Source: Eutypa lata
Taxonomy: Eukaryota; Ascomycota; Sordariomycetes; Xylariales; Diatrypaceae
Direction of reading: 5' to 3'
Length of the DNA stretch: 64,000 nucleotides
Assembly: GCA_022661535.1 (NCBI GenBank)
Contig: JAKULF010000005.1
Location: forward strand, 3,720,001 to 3,784,000
This document shows positions 21,509 to 33,471 of this stretch, in pieces. Position numbers and translations under genes: made by a program. The notes under the pieces are model-generated. The model did no database searches, was not told the DNA's origin, and saw only the letters and a list, made by a program, of their open reading frames with translations. Numbering within the stretch: the first letter of the stretch is position 1; every line of letters begins with the position of its first letter.

Positions 21509-23265
21509 CTACCCCTTTGTCGACCCAACCACATACCCCGCAACACCTCCATTCTCCATCACCGGCGGCGTAGGCGAAGCCGGTCTACTCTCCCCCCTCA
21601 AACTCACACTCGCACTTGCACTCGTACTCGCACTCCCGTTCCCATTTCCATTCGCATTCCCCCTGAACAAGGTGATATTCTCCCGATACGCCACATACTC
21701 GGTATCGGCATAGCCCAGCAGGGCCCCAATCTGACTGCTCTTGCGGCCCTTGATGCGCGCGATCTCCGGAGCGGCGAAGTTGACGAGCGCGCGCCCGACC
21801 TCCTGGGGCTCGCCCTCCCAGAGCCGACCCGCCGGGTGAGCGTCGGACCCCGGGGGTGGGCGGTCGACGACGCATATGCGCACCGCCTCGTGCTGCGCGA
21901 AGTGGCCCTCGACGTCGAGGACGCCGACGGGAAGCAGGCCCGCTTTCGACGCCAGCGCCGCGTGCGCCCCCTGGTCGATGTAGATCGTGCCGCGCGGGGC
22001 GAGGCCGTGCAGCAGCCAGAAGTAGCGGTCGCGGATTGGGTGGTCTAGGGGGAGGAAGCGAGTGTGGAGGGGTGGTTTTGCCGGAGTGGTAGTAGTGGTG
22101 GTGGTGGTGTGAATGGGAGTGATGGGAGTGGGGTCGTCGAGGGTTAGTGAAGCTGTTGAGCGGGATAGGGGGTGGTGGTGGTGATCTTCGGTGGTTCCGT
22201 CGCCTCCCCCGATTGTTGTTGGGAGGTGGGGTGTTGTTTGGCCGGATGCTGAAGGTGTTGCGGTTGCAGTTGATGACTTCAGCGCCTGCATGTACCGGAC
22301 AATTTTCAGGACGTTGCCCGGACTCGATGACCGCGTGATCACGGTGGTGACGCCCGCGGCGGTTGCTAGCTGCGCGGCAACAATCTTTGTGCTCATGCCT
22401 CCCGTCCCTAGAGACGACCCGGCACTAGACACTGTGGAGCATTAGTTTTTGTAACAGCACTATATGGCAAATCGAAGAAAATTCCCCTACCATCTGCTTG
22501 GATTGCGCCGATATCTCCGACGACCTCTATGGGTTGGGCGTCAGGGTTCGTCCTTGGATTCTTGTCGTACAGACAGTCAACATCCGTCATGAGGAACAAG
22601 AAGTCCGCGTGAACCATGGCGGCGGTGATGGCTGAGAGGGTGTCGTTATCGCCAAACTTGATCTCAGCAACAGCCAGAGTATCGTTCTCATTGACGATCG
22701 GGATGACGCCCATCTCTAGAAGCTCCATCAAGGTGTTGCGGGCATTGATATACCTCGACCGCTACACGGTGTTAGTTTAGAATAGAGTGAAATAGGACAT
22801 AAGCCTGTATTCTATATGAGGTAAACTTACATCCGCAATATCATTCCGGGTCAGGAGAATCTGGGCTATGGGCTGACGAAGGTGTGCGAACAAGCTATCC
22901 CACAGACTCATCAACCGGCACTGGCCTATTGCAGCAAGAGCCTGCAGCTTCGAGAGGTGCTTTGGTTTCTTGTCAACATCCATACGTTGAAGTCCGACGC
23001 CAATAGCGCCAGAGGACACGATGATGACCTTATGTCCATCTTTCCGTAACTTCACCGCCGTCTCGACGATGAGAGTTAGGTTAGACAGAACGGGCTCATG
23101 AGTCTTCTCATCGACGATAGAGCTGGTTCCTGTATATATATAGAATGTATAAGTTAGAAACACAGTGACCTACTACTAATGATATCATATTAAGGAATAA
23201 TGAAATTTAAGACGGATGGACAGACCTAGTTTTATAACGACAATTAAAGGCTTCGGGCCCTTCAT
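21509..23265 (-). CDS. PRO1: Glutamate 5-kinase with PUA domain (510 aa)
   Basis: Four exons join in frame: 23265-23226, 23129-22831, 22761-22491, 22431-21509. Exon 1 encodes only [13 protein letters not shown] and the first base of the next Gly. The kinase then reads [67 protein letters not shown]. The enzyme phosphorylates glutamate with ATP in the first step of proline synthesis, in the cytosol. A C-terminal PUA domain starts near residue 350 ([39 protein letters not shown]). Between kinase and PUA, residues about 255-325 are an insert rich in Ser, Thr, His and Pro, including a run of nine Thr. The tail is Asn/Gly/Ser-rich. The total exceeds the usual 430-460 residues because of these expansions. 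The gene is divergent from ATP23. Confidence 0.94.
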
Positions 23266-23886
23266 ATCTGCAAGTCGAGAAGCATTAGACTGACTGACTG
23301 ACTCATTCACTCACTCACTCAACTACTGTGTAACTTCACGAACTAGATATCTCAACAAGAAACGGCCAACGCAACAGGACGAACAAGTAACGGTCAAGAA
23401 ATAAATAAACTCTTACAATATGATGCGTCCCCCGAGCATTCCACCCCCGAACTTGTCATCGTAAGGGCACGCTTGACACTTGTTAAATTCTTTTCGCAGT
23501 ATGGAATCGCCTTATTATTCTCCACTGAACACGAAGGGGTTCGATGTAGCGGCAGCATTTCCAATTGGACGCCAGCCGGCTTCGGAGGTATGTACTGCTA
23601 GGTAGGTATGTGCCCGTTATGTAGGCCAAGCAAAAAATCCCGGGATGAGTTGGATGGATCAATGTCGAACCCCCGGAACTTGTGGTCCACTTTAATATGT
23701 ATTGACTGAGAAGAAGCATTGACCACTTCTCACATTTTGCGTTCTAGTCCAATGTGTATCTTTTAACGTTAGATTGAACCTTCCCTGTGATATAATATTT
23801 TTCGAAATAAATAGGCACTTACGAAATATCCGTCTCGACATACATACCTACCCATAAGGCATATACGCCTTTGGAATCCAGGCAAA
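23266..23886. other. Divergent promoter region of glutamate 5-kinase and ATP23
   Basis: 621 bp between starts. It contains a GACT/CACTCACTC short repeat at about 23288-23321 and TAGGTAGGTATG near 23601. A further intron in the kinase 5' leader is possible, since a TTGCAG lies just upstream of its ATG. Confidence 0.5.
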
Positions 23887-24898
23887 ATGGCCGACGCTCC
23901 ATCCACAACAGCCCCGGCACCAGCGCCAATACCAATATCCTCGACACCTACTACCTCCGACACCAAGCCACCACCACCACCACCACCACCAGCCGGCCTC
24001 CCGCGCATCGTGCACAACGACCCCTCGCGGACGGGCTTCGACCCGCAGATCGGCTGGTGGACGAACTACTTCCGGATCAAGATGGGGCAGGTGAGCCCGG
24101 AGGGGCAGTTCCACTACCGGGAGTGGCGGTACCGGGAGCACGAGGCGCGGGACCGGGCGCAGTGCGAGGCCTGGCGGGACTGGTGCTTCGCGCACTCGCC
24201 GACGGTCGTGTTCCTGCGCAACAAGATCCGGGACCTGGGGGCCGAGCTCGACGCCAGCAACGTCGCCTGCCGCCGGTGCCCGGCGCGCCTGACCGAGGAC
24301 GGCGAGGTCCACCGCCAGAGCGGCGGCTTCAGCCCCGACCACGGCATCCTGATCTGCGCCAACGAGATCCAGGATCGGAAGCACCTCGAGGACACCCTCG
24401 CCCACGAGATGGTCCATGCGTGGGATACGCTACGGTGGAAGGTCGATTGGCTCGGGGATAAGGATTTGAAGCATGCGGCTTGCACGGAGGTGAGATTTCT
24501 TTTTTTAATTCCTCCCTTTTTTTTTCTTTTTTTTCTTATTTTCTTTTGGTCTTTTCTTTTCTTTTTTCTTCTTCCTCTTTTTTACCCAAGACGACGTGTT
24601 TTAGTATATGCTTTCGGGAAAGAAACAGACAGACTAGATGGCTAACGAAAGAATTTCCGGAAATAAACAGATCAGAGCCTCGATGCTGAGCGGCGAGTGT
24701 AGGTGGACTAGGGAGTCGATGACGAGGGGCAACTGGAGGCTGACGCAGCAGTTCCAGGACTGCGTGCGCGCGCGGGCCGTGACGTCCGTCATGGCGCGGC
24801 CCCGGTGCAAGGATGACGTCCAGGCTGTCAAGGTCGTCAACCAGGTCTGGGATTCCTGCTTTTCGGATACGCGGCCGTTCGATGAGGTTTATAGATAA
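23887..24898 (+). CDS. ATP23: Mitochondrial inner membrane protease/ATP synthase assembly factor Atp23 (276 aa)
   Basis: Two exons join in frame: 23887-24489 and 24671-24898. The intron (181 nt) is T-rich. The peptidase M76 signature HEMVH is at residues 173-177 and gives the zinc site. Before it come the conserved CRRCPA and [14 protein letters not shown]. After it come [29 protein letters not shown] and [11 protein letters not shown]. In yeast Atp23 sits in the intermembrane space, processes the Atp6 precursor and assists Fo assembly. The first 40 residues are Pro/Ala/Thr-rich with a run of eight Pro (the source of the GGT-rich opposite strand) and may not be conserved. The family otherwise starts near [17 protein letters not shown]. 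Confidence 0.95.
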
Positions 24899-25438
24899 GA
24901 AAGAGAAGAGGGGGGGGAGAAGAGAGTCCTGGGAGCCTTCGAAGGGAGGCAAGGAAGACTGGATGTACAAAAAGAGAAGACGTGTATTATGATGACCAAG
25001 CGAGCAGGCAAAGCAGGTAGGATGTGCTGCACGTGTGACTACCATCAGAGCACAAGGGAAAAGGGATGGGCGGACGGATGAATGAGTAGATGAATAATGG
25101 AGTCAGGCGTTGCATCAAAATGGAACAATCATTACTCAGGTCAGGTTCGAATCATGTACGTTTTGTTTTACTTCTTTGAAAGGATGCGTGATTGCTTGAT
25201 TGATGCCGCTATGGAAACCAGCTGTCCTATATGCCTATTATGCAATTACCAAAAAACTCCATCTTCCCGAATGATTAATCCCTCCCAGCACTCCACAGAC
25301 AGAAGACGAGAAAAAGCAGAACAAAAACGCCCGCCTTGATGATAATAAGCCTACGGCGAATGAACCCACAGAACATCTTTGCATTTAGTTCGTCACATCA
25401 AAAAGAAAAACAGAAAAGACATTCATTAAGTTTGCGTT
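24899..25438. other. Convergent intergenic region, ATP23 and Aurora kinase 3' ends
   Basis: Purine-rich just after ATP23. No gene is seen. Confidence 0.6.
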
Positions 25439-26806
25439 TCACTTGGACTTCTCCCGGTTGGCCGCTCGTTCGCCCTTGACGCAGTGCTTGAGGATCCAGG
25501 GATGTGTTTGGACTTGGTCTAGGGGTATCCGCTTCTCGGGGTCGAGGACGAGGAGCTATTGATCATACATGGTCAGCATTTCGATTTTTATATAGTTGAA
25601 CATCTCAATGGATGGACAGGGAGAGAAAACTTACCCTCTTAATCAAATCACGGCCCTCGGGGCTCACAAACGAAGGGATGGTCATGTCGGCCCGAGCGAT
25701 CCGCCTCTGCGTCATGACGGGGGTGTCCTCGAAGGGGGCCTCGCCAACGAGGAACTCGTACGTGAGGACGCCGAGGCTCCACAGGTCGACCTTCTCGTTG
25801 TACGTGTTGTCGGAGGAGCCGGGCTTGATCATCTCCGGGGGCAGGTAGTCGAGGGTGCCGCACATGGTCTTGCGGCGGCTGTTGGGGGCGTGCACGCTCC
25901 ACCCGAAGTCGGACAGCTTGATCTCGCCGTGGATGCCGACCAGGATGTTCTCGGGCTTGATGTCCCGGTGGATGACGTGCTTGCGGTGCAGGTAGCGCAG
26001 CGCGCTCGCCATCTGCGCGATGTACTGCGAGGCCTTCCACTCGGGGAAGCGGTTCTCGCGGCGCAGGTGCTTGTAGAGCTCGCCCTTGCCGGCGAACTCG
26101 ATGATCAGGAACACGCGCTTGCTGTCGTGGAAGTGGCCGTACAGCTGCAGGATGTTGGGGTGCCGCAGGTTGCTCTGGATCTCGATCTCGCGGCGCACCT
26201 GGCGCTCGACCCCGCCGTGCTGCAGCTCGTTCTTGTGCAGCACCTTCAGCGCGCAGATGAACCCGTTCGTCCGCTCCCGCGCCAGGTACACCCGCCCGAA
26301 CTTGCCCTTGCCCAGCGGCCGCCCGATCTCGAACATCCCCAGGTGGAACTGCTTCGGTATCGAGGGCTGCTCCACGAGCGCCGTGGCCGACTTCCGCTCG
26401 ATGTGGATTACCTCGTCGGAGGATCTGGCTGCTGCTGCTGCTGATGAGGAACTGGGGAGAGGTTTCCGTGTGGGTGATGTGGGCTGAGATCCTTTCCGCT
26501 GAGCTGCTTGTGATGGCAGTGTGACGGCGGCTGTGACGGTGTTGGTGCTCTGGGCTTGCAGAGCAACCTTGTAGAGGTTTGGCCGACTGGAGCCAGCTCC
26601 TAGTTGTGATGTTGCTGTCACGACCTGAATATAAAGTAAGCATATAACATCAATGAAGATGAAACCATGATGGCCCGTTGGATGGACATCGGATAATATA
26701 TATAATATACCTTTGTCTTCTGGTAGTGCTTAGAACCATCGCCTGGATCATTCTCGTCATTGACGGACATGCGCTCGAAACGAGACTCCAAAGTGCGTGC
26801 TGCCAT
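25439..26806 (-). CDS. IPL1: Aurora kinase (Ipl1/Ark1 type, 400 aa)
   Basis: Three exons join in frame: 26806-26711, 26624-25635, 25555-25439. The first 120 residues are Ser/Ala-rich. The kinase domain has the glycine loop [11 protein letters not shown] (137-147), catalytic Lys159 in [13 protein letters not shown] (251-258) and DFGWSVHAP (271-279). The Aurora-specific activation loop is [16 protein letters not shown], with Thr285 as the presumed activating phosphosite. The last exon supplies [21 protein letters not shown] and a basic tail. It is the single Aurora of fungi, the catalytic part of the chromosomal passenger complex, acting at kinetochores and spindle during mitosis. The gene is divergent from TIM13, with 524 bp between starts. 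The domain is complete, with no missing key residue. Confidence 0.96.
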
Positions 26807-27330
26807 CGTGGTGATAACAACTCAATTCCCCTCGTAACCTGAGTTAAGTATTCTGATTTGCAGTTTTGGTGTATTGAAAGGAAAGTTTACTACAAATCCA
26901 AAAAGCACTGAACAGAAGTAGAGCTGTGTCGGTGTGAGTAGAAGTACATAAGCGTTGTCAGAATACTGGGGGGTGAGGGATGTTTTTCACTAGTGATAAC
27001 TAGGGCTTGTTGCGCAGGGCAACCATGACCCCCAAATAGCCCCTGTAGCCCCTGCTGTCCGTGCTGCCATCAGCCACAGCTCTTATCTAAGACTTGTGGG
27101 GTAAACTGTGACGATAATGAATCCCTGCTTTTCGGAGAAATAGCTTTGGCTGACATACATAGCATAGTTAGGTGGGGACAAAGTAGAAAGGCTTCAATTT
27201 TGCAGCTTGATATCAACTTTAGAAAAGTCCCGAATACTTTACGAGTTCAATTCAACACTCCCATACTCTGCGAGACCCTCCCTACCGATATACACTCATT
27301 AAAAATATACCCAAACCGCCAATCGCAACC
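26807..27330. other. Divergent promoter region of Aurora kinase and TIM13
   Basis: 524 bp between starts. A GTAGCCCC direct repeat lies near 27038-27055. No other structure stands out. Confidence 0.5.
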
Positions 27331-27722
27331 ATGGACTCCGAAACCGTCAAGGCCGAGGTCATCAAGCAAGTCCGGACGCAATACGCCATGGACAATGCGC
27401 GGCAGCTGATCGAGGTAGGAACATCTCCTCTCTCTCTCTCCAAGGAATCCACTCGTTCTCATAGCAGCAGCCTTCTTTCTGGTTTGAATGAAAACCTCAG
27501 AAAAAGAGTCCTGCGCAAAAACGAACACCGAGCTAACCGACCATAATAACAACAAAAAAACAGAAAGTCAACGAGCACTGCTTCCAGAAATGCGTCCCCA
27601 AGCCAAACACATCCCTGTCCAGCAGCGAGCAGGCCTGCTTCTCGCAGTGCATAGAGAAGTACATGTCGGCGTGGAACCAGGTCAGCACAACCTACATCAA
27701 CCGGTTACAGAAAGAGCAATAA
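27331..27722 (+). CDS. TIM13: Mitochondrial import chaperone subunit Tim13 (80 aa)
   Basis: Two exons: 27331-27414 (28 residues) and 27564-27722 (52 residues and stop). The intron is 149 nt. The twin CX3C motif is CFQKC at 34-38 and CFSQC at 53-57, separated by 14 residues, which defines small Tim proteins. QLIEKVNEHCFQKCV, KPNTSLSSSEQACF and then CIEKYMSAWN match the Tim13 subgroup. With Tim8 it guides hydrophobic precursors across the intermembrane space to the TIM22 route. The length is within the family range. Confidence 0.94.
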
Positions 27723-28140
27723 GATTTGTTGTCTCTACCGGGGCAGTCGGGTTGAAAAGCATGTTGGGGGTGGGGAAGGCCTTTGCCTCGATATATATAT
27801 ATATATAATACAGCGAGGCGAGACGAGAGCCTGGTTATTGTACAACACGATTTGGGAAATCATATGTCAAACGGACAGAGCAGAGGACGACCGGCCTACA
27901 TATAGGCGCAGACTTAACCAACCCAGCTCTCTACGACAAAGCAGATACGCCGGGGATCACAAAAAGGGATGGTATAGGGATAGAGTGTACAATGTATATA
28001 TATATTATATGTTATGCAAGTAGCCTCTACCGGAGGCTGCCTATAATAACAACAACAACAAACACAAATAGCAATGGGTATATATTTCTACTTCCTCACA
28101 ACCTGTATTCTCCTCGTACCCTTACTTTTCCGCGAGCGCT
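27723..28140. other. Convergent intergenic region with TA-rich patches
   Basis: 418 bp with short (TA)n runs near 27792-27808 and 27993-28010. No gene is seen. Confidence 0.6.
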
Positions 28141-29436
28141 TCATTCCTCTTTCTTCTTCTTCTTCTCTTCTTCTTCAGCCGCTGCCCGCTTCCGAGCGAG
28201 GTACCTCTCCTTAGCGCTCGAGATATCCTTGTCGGTCTTCCGACTCTTAGAGGTGTGCTCGACCTTGGCCTGCTCCTCGGCCTCCTGGTCCAGCGTCCGC
28301 TTGAGCGACTGCTCTAGCTGCGACTCCAGCATGCGCGACTGCCGCTCCCGCATGGCCTGCTTGCCCCCGCCAGCACCGACGAGCCCGCGACCACCACCAG
28401 ACCGGGGGTCATCCCGCCGGTCTGCTGCCCCCTTGCGCTTGTCCGCCTTCGGTTCCGGCTTTTTCCTCGCTGCTACGTTCAGGCCGCCCTTCAGCAACTC
28501 GCGCTTGTCGACGACCTCGCCGTCCTCATTGATAGCGATCGAGCCACCCTTCGCATTGATCTCGCGCGCCATATCCGTTGCCGTCTTCCCCTTCCCCTCC
28601 TTCCCCCCCTCCTTCTCTTTCCGTTCTTCCTCCTCCCTCTTTCTCCTCTCCTCTGGTCCCATCTTCGCCCTTTCATCCGCAGCCCTCACAACCTCGGCAT
28701 GTCTCCGATCTCCCCGCTCCAACAGATCCTTATAAAAGGCCGTCATGCCACCGCCCTTATTCTTCTTTGCCTCTTCCTCCTCGCGCCTGCGCTCCTCCTC
28801 CTCGATGCGCCGGTTCTCCTCCTGCTGCTTCTTGTACGCCTCCGTGACGAACTTCTCCTTGTCAGCGTACTCCTCACCCTCCTGCTCGCGCTCGCGGGCG
28901 ATCTTCTTTTCCTCCGCGATCAGCGCGTCGCGGCGCCGCGTCGCCGCCGACTCCATCAGGCTCTTCATGTACTTAGGTCTCTTCTCGACGTCTTCGGGTG
29001 CTGCAACTTGCTCTTTGGTGGGTTTCAGCGTGTCGTACACCGCGTCGTAGTCGTATATCGAGGGGTCGAGCTCCTCGGCCGCCTGCTGGTAGCGCTTGGA
29101 TTCTAGCGCGCTCGATAGGTCCCCGTACATGTTGCTGATCGGTTGCTGCTGCGCTTTCTTGGTCTGGTTCGGCGGTTGTGTGGTAGGGGGTCCATTTCTT
29201 TTAGATTTTGGTGCTGGTCTTTTGTTGCGCTCGGGATCGCTTTTTCTCGTAGGGAAGTCGTCTAGTTCTGAGATGTTCTGCACGCCGTTGGCTTCCTCTT
29301 TTTTCGTGTCATCATCTGAACCATCATCATCATCTTGGCCGAACATGGGCTTTCGTTTTGGTGGCGCAGCTGCTCCCTTCGAAGCCCCGTGCTTCTTGGT
29401 CAGATTGAGACCGAACGATAGGCCCGGTTTGCTCAT
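28141..29436 (-). CDS. NSRP1-like nuclear speckle splicing regulator (431 aa)
   Basis: A single exon. The ATG at 29436 begins MSKPGLSFGLNLTKK, the typical fungal start of this family. An upstream in-frame TTG is not a likely start. The DUF2040/NSRP1 N-terminal domain covers about residues 90-240: YGDLSSALESKRYQQAAEELDPSIYDYDAVYD, RPKYMKSLMESAATRRRD, and YADKEKFVTEAYKKQQEENRR. It is followed by the conserved MTAFYKDLLERGDRRHAE. The rest is a highly charged Lys/Glu/Arg coiled-coil region. Human NSRP1 (CCDC55) regulates alternative splicing in speckles; a role in pre-mRNA splicing is inferred. It is divergent from the NFKBIL1-like gene 1.6 kb away. Confidence 0.88.
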   Translation of the reverse strand: MSKPGLSFGLNLTKKHGASKGAAAPPKRKPMFGQDDDDGSDDDTKKEEANGVQNISELDDFPTRKSDPERNKRPAPKSKRNGPPTTQPPNQTKKAQQQPISNMYGDLSSALESKRYQQAAEELDPSIYDYDAVYDTLKPTKEQVAAPEDVEKRPKYMKSLMESAATRRRDALIAEEKKIAREREQEGEEYADKEKFVTEAYKKQQEENRRIEEEERRREEEEAKKNKGGGMTAFYKDLLERGDRRHAEVVRAADERAKMGPEERRKREEEERKEKEGGKEGKGKTATDMAREINAKGGSIAINEDGEVVDKRELLKGGLNVAARKKPEPKADKRKGAADRRDDPRSGGGRGLVGAGGGKQAMRERQSRMLESQLEQSLKRTLDQEAEEQAKVEHTSKSRKTDKDISSAKERYLARKRAAAEEEEKKKKKEE

Positions 29437-30994
29437 TTTTTGGTATGGTGAAGGGGTCAATGAGTGTTAGGAGTCCAGAGGTACTGCTGGCAAGTCAACG
29501 CGCCGGTTAAAAGAGACGGGCGAGAGAAGAGCGTCAATCTAAAGAGTAATTGCTTTTTATTGGCGACAGTTATGTTTGTCAATGATGAGGTACTGCATAT
29601 GAGGAAGTGGCGTTCACTTCGAAGGTTAGAAGCACCAGCCACCCTAAGATACGTAGAATACCTAGTGCCTAGTTAGGTAGGCTCATACCCCACCTTTAAC
29701 GTAACAAACGGCTAGACTAGATAGTTATTTACGAACAACTGCAGTTTTGCTTACGGAAGCAGTGAAGATATCTGCCCAATGGCTCATGTATTGTTTCAAG
29801 TAGTTAACGAAGGACATGTTACCCGACCTTGCGATGGATTGAACAGCAATTGTTCAAGACCGTGTTACCAAACTTGACAAAACACTAGCTCTACTCCGAT
29901 ATATGTCGTTCCCATTTTATCAGGGAGTTCACGTTGAATTAGTTTTAGCTACTACCGACTGACGGGCTAACTACCTAAGTACATACATAATACGATGGAA
30001 GCAACTCAAGAAGCGTAATATTGGTGCCTTCTTTTCAATCGCTCCCCAGACCAGTTAGTATAGTGTCTGCCATAGTGTCTACTCATCACATTTCTACTGA
30101 GGCGGCCGCGATGGCATGCAGCTGCATGGGCGAATCAGTGCGAAGGCGGTTCGGCCGTGGCATGTTGGTGACTCTTACGAACGAACTGATGTAAATGTAG
30201 CAAATTAGAGGCCGGTTTTTAGTATCAGAATTTCACAGGCTCGCTTACTTGCATCATGAGCCAACGACCAAAAGTGTCTATTATAGAATGTCGGGCAAGC
30301 TGCACAAACTGGATATCGCATACCGTCTAAAGGGGGCAGATGACTGGTTTCCTTTATCTTTCTTTGCATTGTTGGCGGCTTGACCTTAGATGAACCATGT
30401 TAAGAAGCATGGCCAAGACAAGGATTTAGAACAGTTATAACGAAATATACATATGCAGCTTTACTAGAGCTTTGCAACAGCCAGCCTGGGCTCTGGTATA
30501 GAACTATTCCATCTTTTACCCACGAGCACAACAACAAGCGGGGTTTCCATGTCGTCGACTCGTCACTCCAGATCGGAGCTGTCAGTGTCCTCGCTAGGAC
30601 AGTGGGTGGCCTTTGAAAGGGAGGATACAGGTATCCTGCGTCCAGAGTAACCCCTATAATGTTTTAAACTTATACTTAGGCCAGACGAAGACTTAGGCCA
30701 CCCTTTCTGTATGCCATTATACGAAGGTAGCTAGTTTCATGTTAGCGACTGCTTTTGACAATGAAACACCACGACGAAGTAACTACCTGGTTGCGAATCC
30801 CCTGAAAGCCAAGAACACAAAATATATATGATAAGATAAGATTAGATTAGATCTAAATTCATAGGCTTCGACCTAACTTAACTTAACTTCAGCCCACGTC
30901 ATTCTTCCCTCTTACGATTATTAAACGATCTCCGAACTTTACGTAGCAAACAACCACACGAACACATTAATTATATATCGATGATAATGCCACA
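29437..30994. other. Long divergent intergenic region (1.6 kb), no gene
   Basis: AT-rich. Contains TAGGTAGGC near 29673 and a short AAGATTAGATTAGATC repeat near 30838-30850. No protein-like frame is seen. Confidence 0.6.
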
Positions 30995-32473
30995 ATGACA
31001 ACCGCACCACCGTCGCCAAAGCGGCGGCACATCCTCTCATCAATCAATCCTGACCGGCCTTCCATAGCCGAGTATGGAACCGAAATCCCGGAATCAGCAG
31101 CACCACCTGCACCTGCGCCAGGGTCGCCCCCGCCGCCGCCACTTAACGCGAATGGAGACGCGGTAGACATGCCGGAGGCGCAACAGAGGAAGAAGTCCAA
31201 GTTCCGCTTCAAATCGAAACACTCAAGTTCGCACCGCTCGTCCCGCCACCGCGACAGGGACCGCGACCAAGATCGCTATCGGGATCGGGATCGGGATCGG
31301 AGCCAGGAACTAGAAGACGGTGATGACGGCGGCGGCGGCGGCGGCGATCGCAATGAAGATGATTCAACGTCTACTCGACGCCACCATCACAGACGTCGCA
31401 GACATCACAACGACAACCAGGGAAACGACGATGTTAACAAAGACCACCATCACGATGATGACAACGATGACAACAACCACCACCGACACAAGCGGCGCCG
31501 ACGACACCGCCATCACCGATCTCGCACGCGCTCCCAAACACCCCCGAACCCGTACGACCCAGCCCCGCTATCCCCCGAGGCGGCATTCCGAGCCTCGCTC
31601 TTCGACGCGATGGCGGACGACGAGGGAGCAGCATACTGGGAAGGGGTGTACGGGCAGCCGATGCACGTGTATTCGCGGGGGGGCTCTAACACCAACCCCA
31701 ACAACGCCCAAGATAACAACGACGGAAGCAGGGGAAACAATGAGCTCAACCAGATGGACGACGAAGAGTACGCGGCGTACGTGCGGCAGAAGATGTGGGA
31801 GAAGACGCACGAGGGGTTGTTGGAGGAGCGGGCGCGGCGCGAGGAGAGGAAACGCGAGAAGGACGCTAAGGAGAAGGAGGCGAGGAGGCTCGCGAGGGAT
31901 ATGGAGGAGAGTTTGAGGAGGGGCGAAGAGAGGAAGCGTAGGAGGGGGTGGAGGGGCAGATGGGAAGCGTATGTTCGGGCTTGGATGGAGTGGGATGATC
32001 GCAATAATAATAACAACAACAATAAGAGCGGTGGTTATGCTAGTAGTGGTGGCGGTGGTGGGGAAGGACCAGCAATGACATCACCGCAAGATCAAGACCA
32101 AGACCAAGACCAGAACCAAGGACAGGACGAGCGGCGTCGCCGCCACCCTCTCGAGAACGACGCCGACATGGCGTGGCCGGTCGAAAGCGGACGGCGCGCC
32201 GACGTGCGCGACGCCGAGGGCAAGACGGACGCCGTGCGGGAGTTCTTCGTCCGTGGGCTTCTCGACGCCACCGAGGAGGAGGAAAAGGGAGGAGGAGGAG
32301 AAGCGGACTTCCTGGCGCGGCTCAAGGACGAGCGCGTCCGCTGGCATCCGGACAAGATCCAGCAGCGGCTCGGGGGCCGCGTCGACGATGCCCTCATGCG
32401 CGATGTCACGGCGGTTTTTCAGGCCGTGGAGGGGCTGTGGTCGGATATGAGGGTTAAGAAGAAGGACGTGTGA
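30995..32473 (+). CDS. NF-kappa-B inhibitor-like 1 type protein with J-domain-like C-terminus (492 aa)
   Basis: A single exon. The N-terminal third is Pro-rich, then has long RDRDRD, Asp/Gly and His/Asn runs. The middle carries a conserved DEEYAAYVRQKMWEKTHE helix and an Arg/Glu coiled coil that ends RRGWRGRWEAYVRAWMEWD. The C-terminus reads FLARLKDERVRWHPDKIQQRLG, then VTAVFQAVEGLWSDM. The HPDK tetrapeptide recalls a J-domain, the architecture seen in fungal NFKBIL1-like proteins. The vertebrate relative has been linked to splicing. Asn-rich and DQDQ simple repeats inflate the length. The function in fungi is unclear. Confidence 0.8.
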   Translation: MTTAPPSPKRRHILSSINPDRPSIAEYGTEIPESAAPPAPAPGSPPPPPLNANGDAVDMPEAQQRKKSKFRFKSKHSSSHRSSRHRDRDRDQDRYRDRDRDRSQELEDGDDGGGGGGDRNEDDSTSTRRHHHRRRRHHNDNQGNDDVNKDHHHDDDNDDNNHHRHKRRRRHRHHRSRTRSQTPPNPYDPAPLSPEAAFRASLFDAMADDEGAAYWEGVYGQPMHVYSRGGSNTNPNNAQDNNDGSRGNNELNQMDDEEYAAYVRQKMWEKTHEGLLEERARREERKREKDAKEKEARRLARDMEESLRRGEERKRRRGWRGRWEAYVRAWMEWDDRNNNNNNNKSGGYASSGGGGGEGPAMTSPQDQDQDQDQNQGQDERRRRHPLENDADMAWPVESGRRADVRDAEGKTDAVREFFVRGLLDATEEEEKGGGGEADFLARLKDERVRWHPDKIQQRLGGRVDDALMRDVTAVFQAVEGLWSDMRVKKKDV

Positions 32474-33471
32474 GGAGGGAGGGAGGGATTGTTGGTTGCC
32501 TTTAGCCGGCCGGTTGTGTATGTATATGCGCATGCATGCGTGGAGTGGTTGTGAAAGCTACAGGCTATGAGTTCAAAGCAGAAGCTCTAATCTTGACTGG
32601 GAGCAAAGCAGTTCAGACAGAAATCAGGATGCTGAATTTACTTTTGAAGAGACGATGATAGATACATAGGTAGAGAGATACCCCTTAGCGACATTCTTGG
32701 TTCTGTTTTCGAACGAGGAAATGTGAGAACCTATATTATATTATAACAAGTTTCCTTGGTGCCTATCAAGTGCCTACCCCTTATCTCTACGTACTTACCT
32801 AGGCTCATGCAGCATGGTTATACAGATGGCAATTTAGTGCCCTATTTCGGTGACATGACTTCGAAGGCTTACATACTGGTAGGGGTTCATAGCAAAGGAG
32901 GGAGCAATTCACTACATGTTCATATCTATTTGGTTATAGCTCATAATTAGAATGAGCATCTAGTTTTAGTTAATATATGCCAAGCATGTCAATGTTATCC
33001 ACCCGGTTCAGTAAACCTAACTTAGTAAACCTGCGACGATATATATATAAAGCCTACACACTTCTTGTATTATGCCCTGACTCATCAACATACCCAAGGT
33101 AGTAGCGAAACCTACCTACCTTACATGTAGCTAGCTAGCTACCATCTAAGTATCTCCCAAAAAGGGTCATGCTAAACAAAGCCTGCTAGGAGGACATAGA
33201 CAGTGTCGGAGTACGGAACCGGCACAGCTGGATAGATGTCATCCTACCAGGTGGATATAATAAAGCAAGACGTACTAAAGAATTATCATCATTGAAATGG
33301 AATTGGTCTAAGAACTTAAAGAGGTTATTCTAGGTATCTATCGTATCTCCCTCCACGGTGGGTGGAATGGGGGGAAAACTTGGGAACGATCCGGCGCTCC
33401 CCGCTTAACCATCGAAGCGGGTGTATGTACATGCATTTGCGCCGCCCGTCATAGGCATTCATCTCAAATAC
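32474..33471. other. Convergent intergenic region, AT-rich
   Basis: 1 kb. Contains repeated TACCTACC/TAGCTAGCTAGC words near 33105-33140. No gene is seen. Confidence 0.6.

Noticed and set aside
25596..26444. 282-codon frame antisense to Aurora kinase
   Set aside because: Val/Leu/Ala/Asp-rich shadow of the kinase exon.
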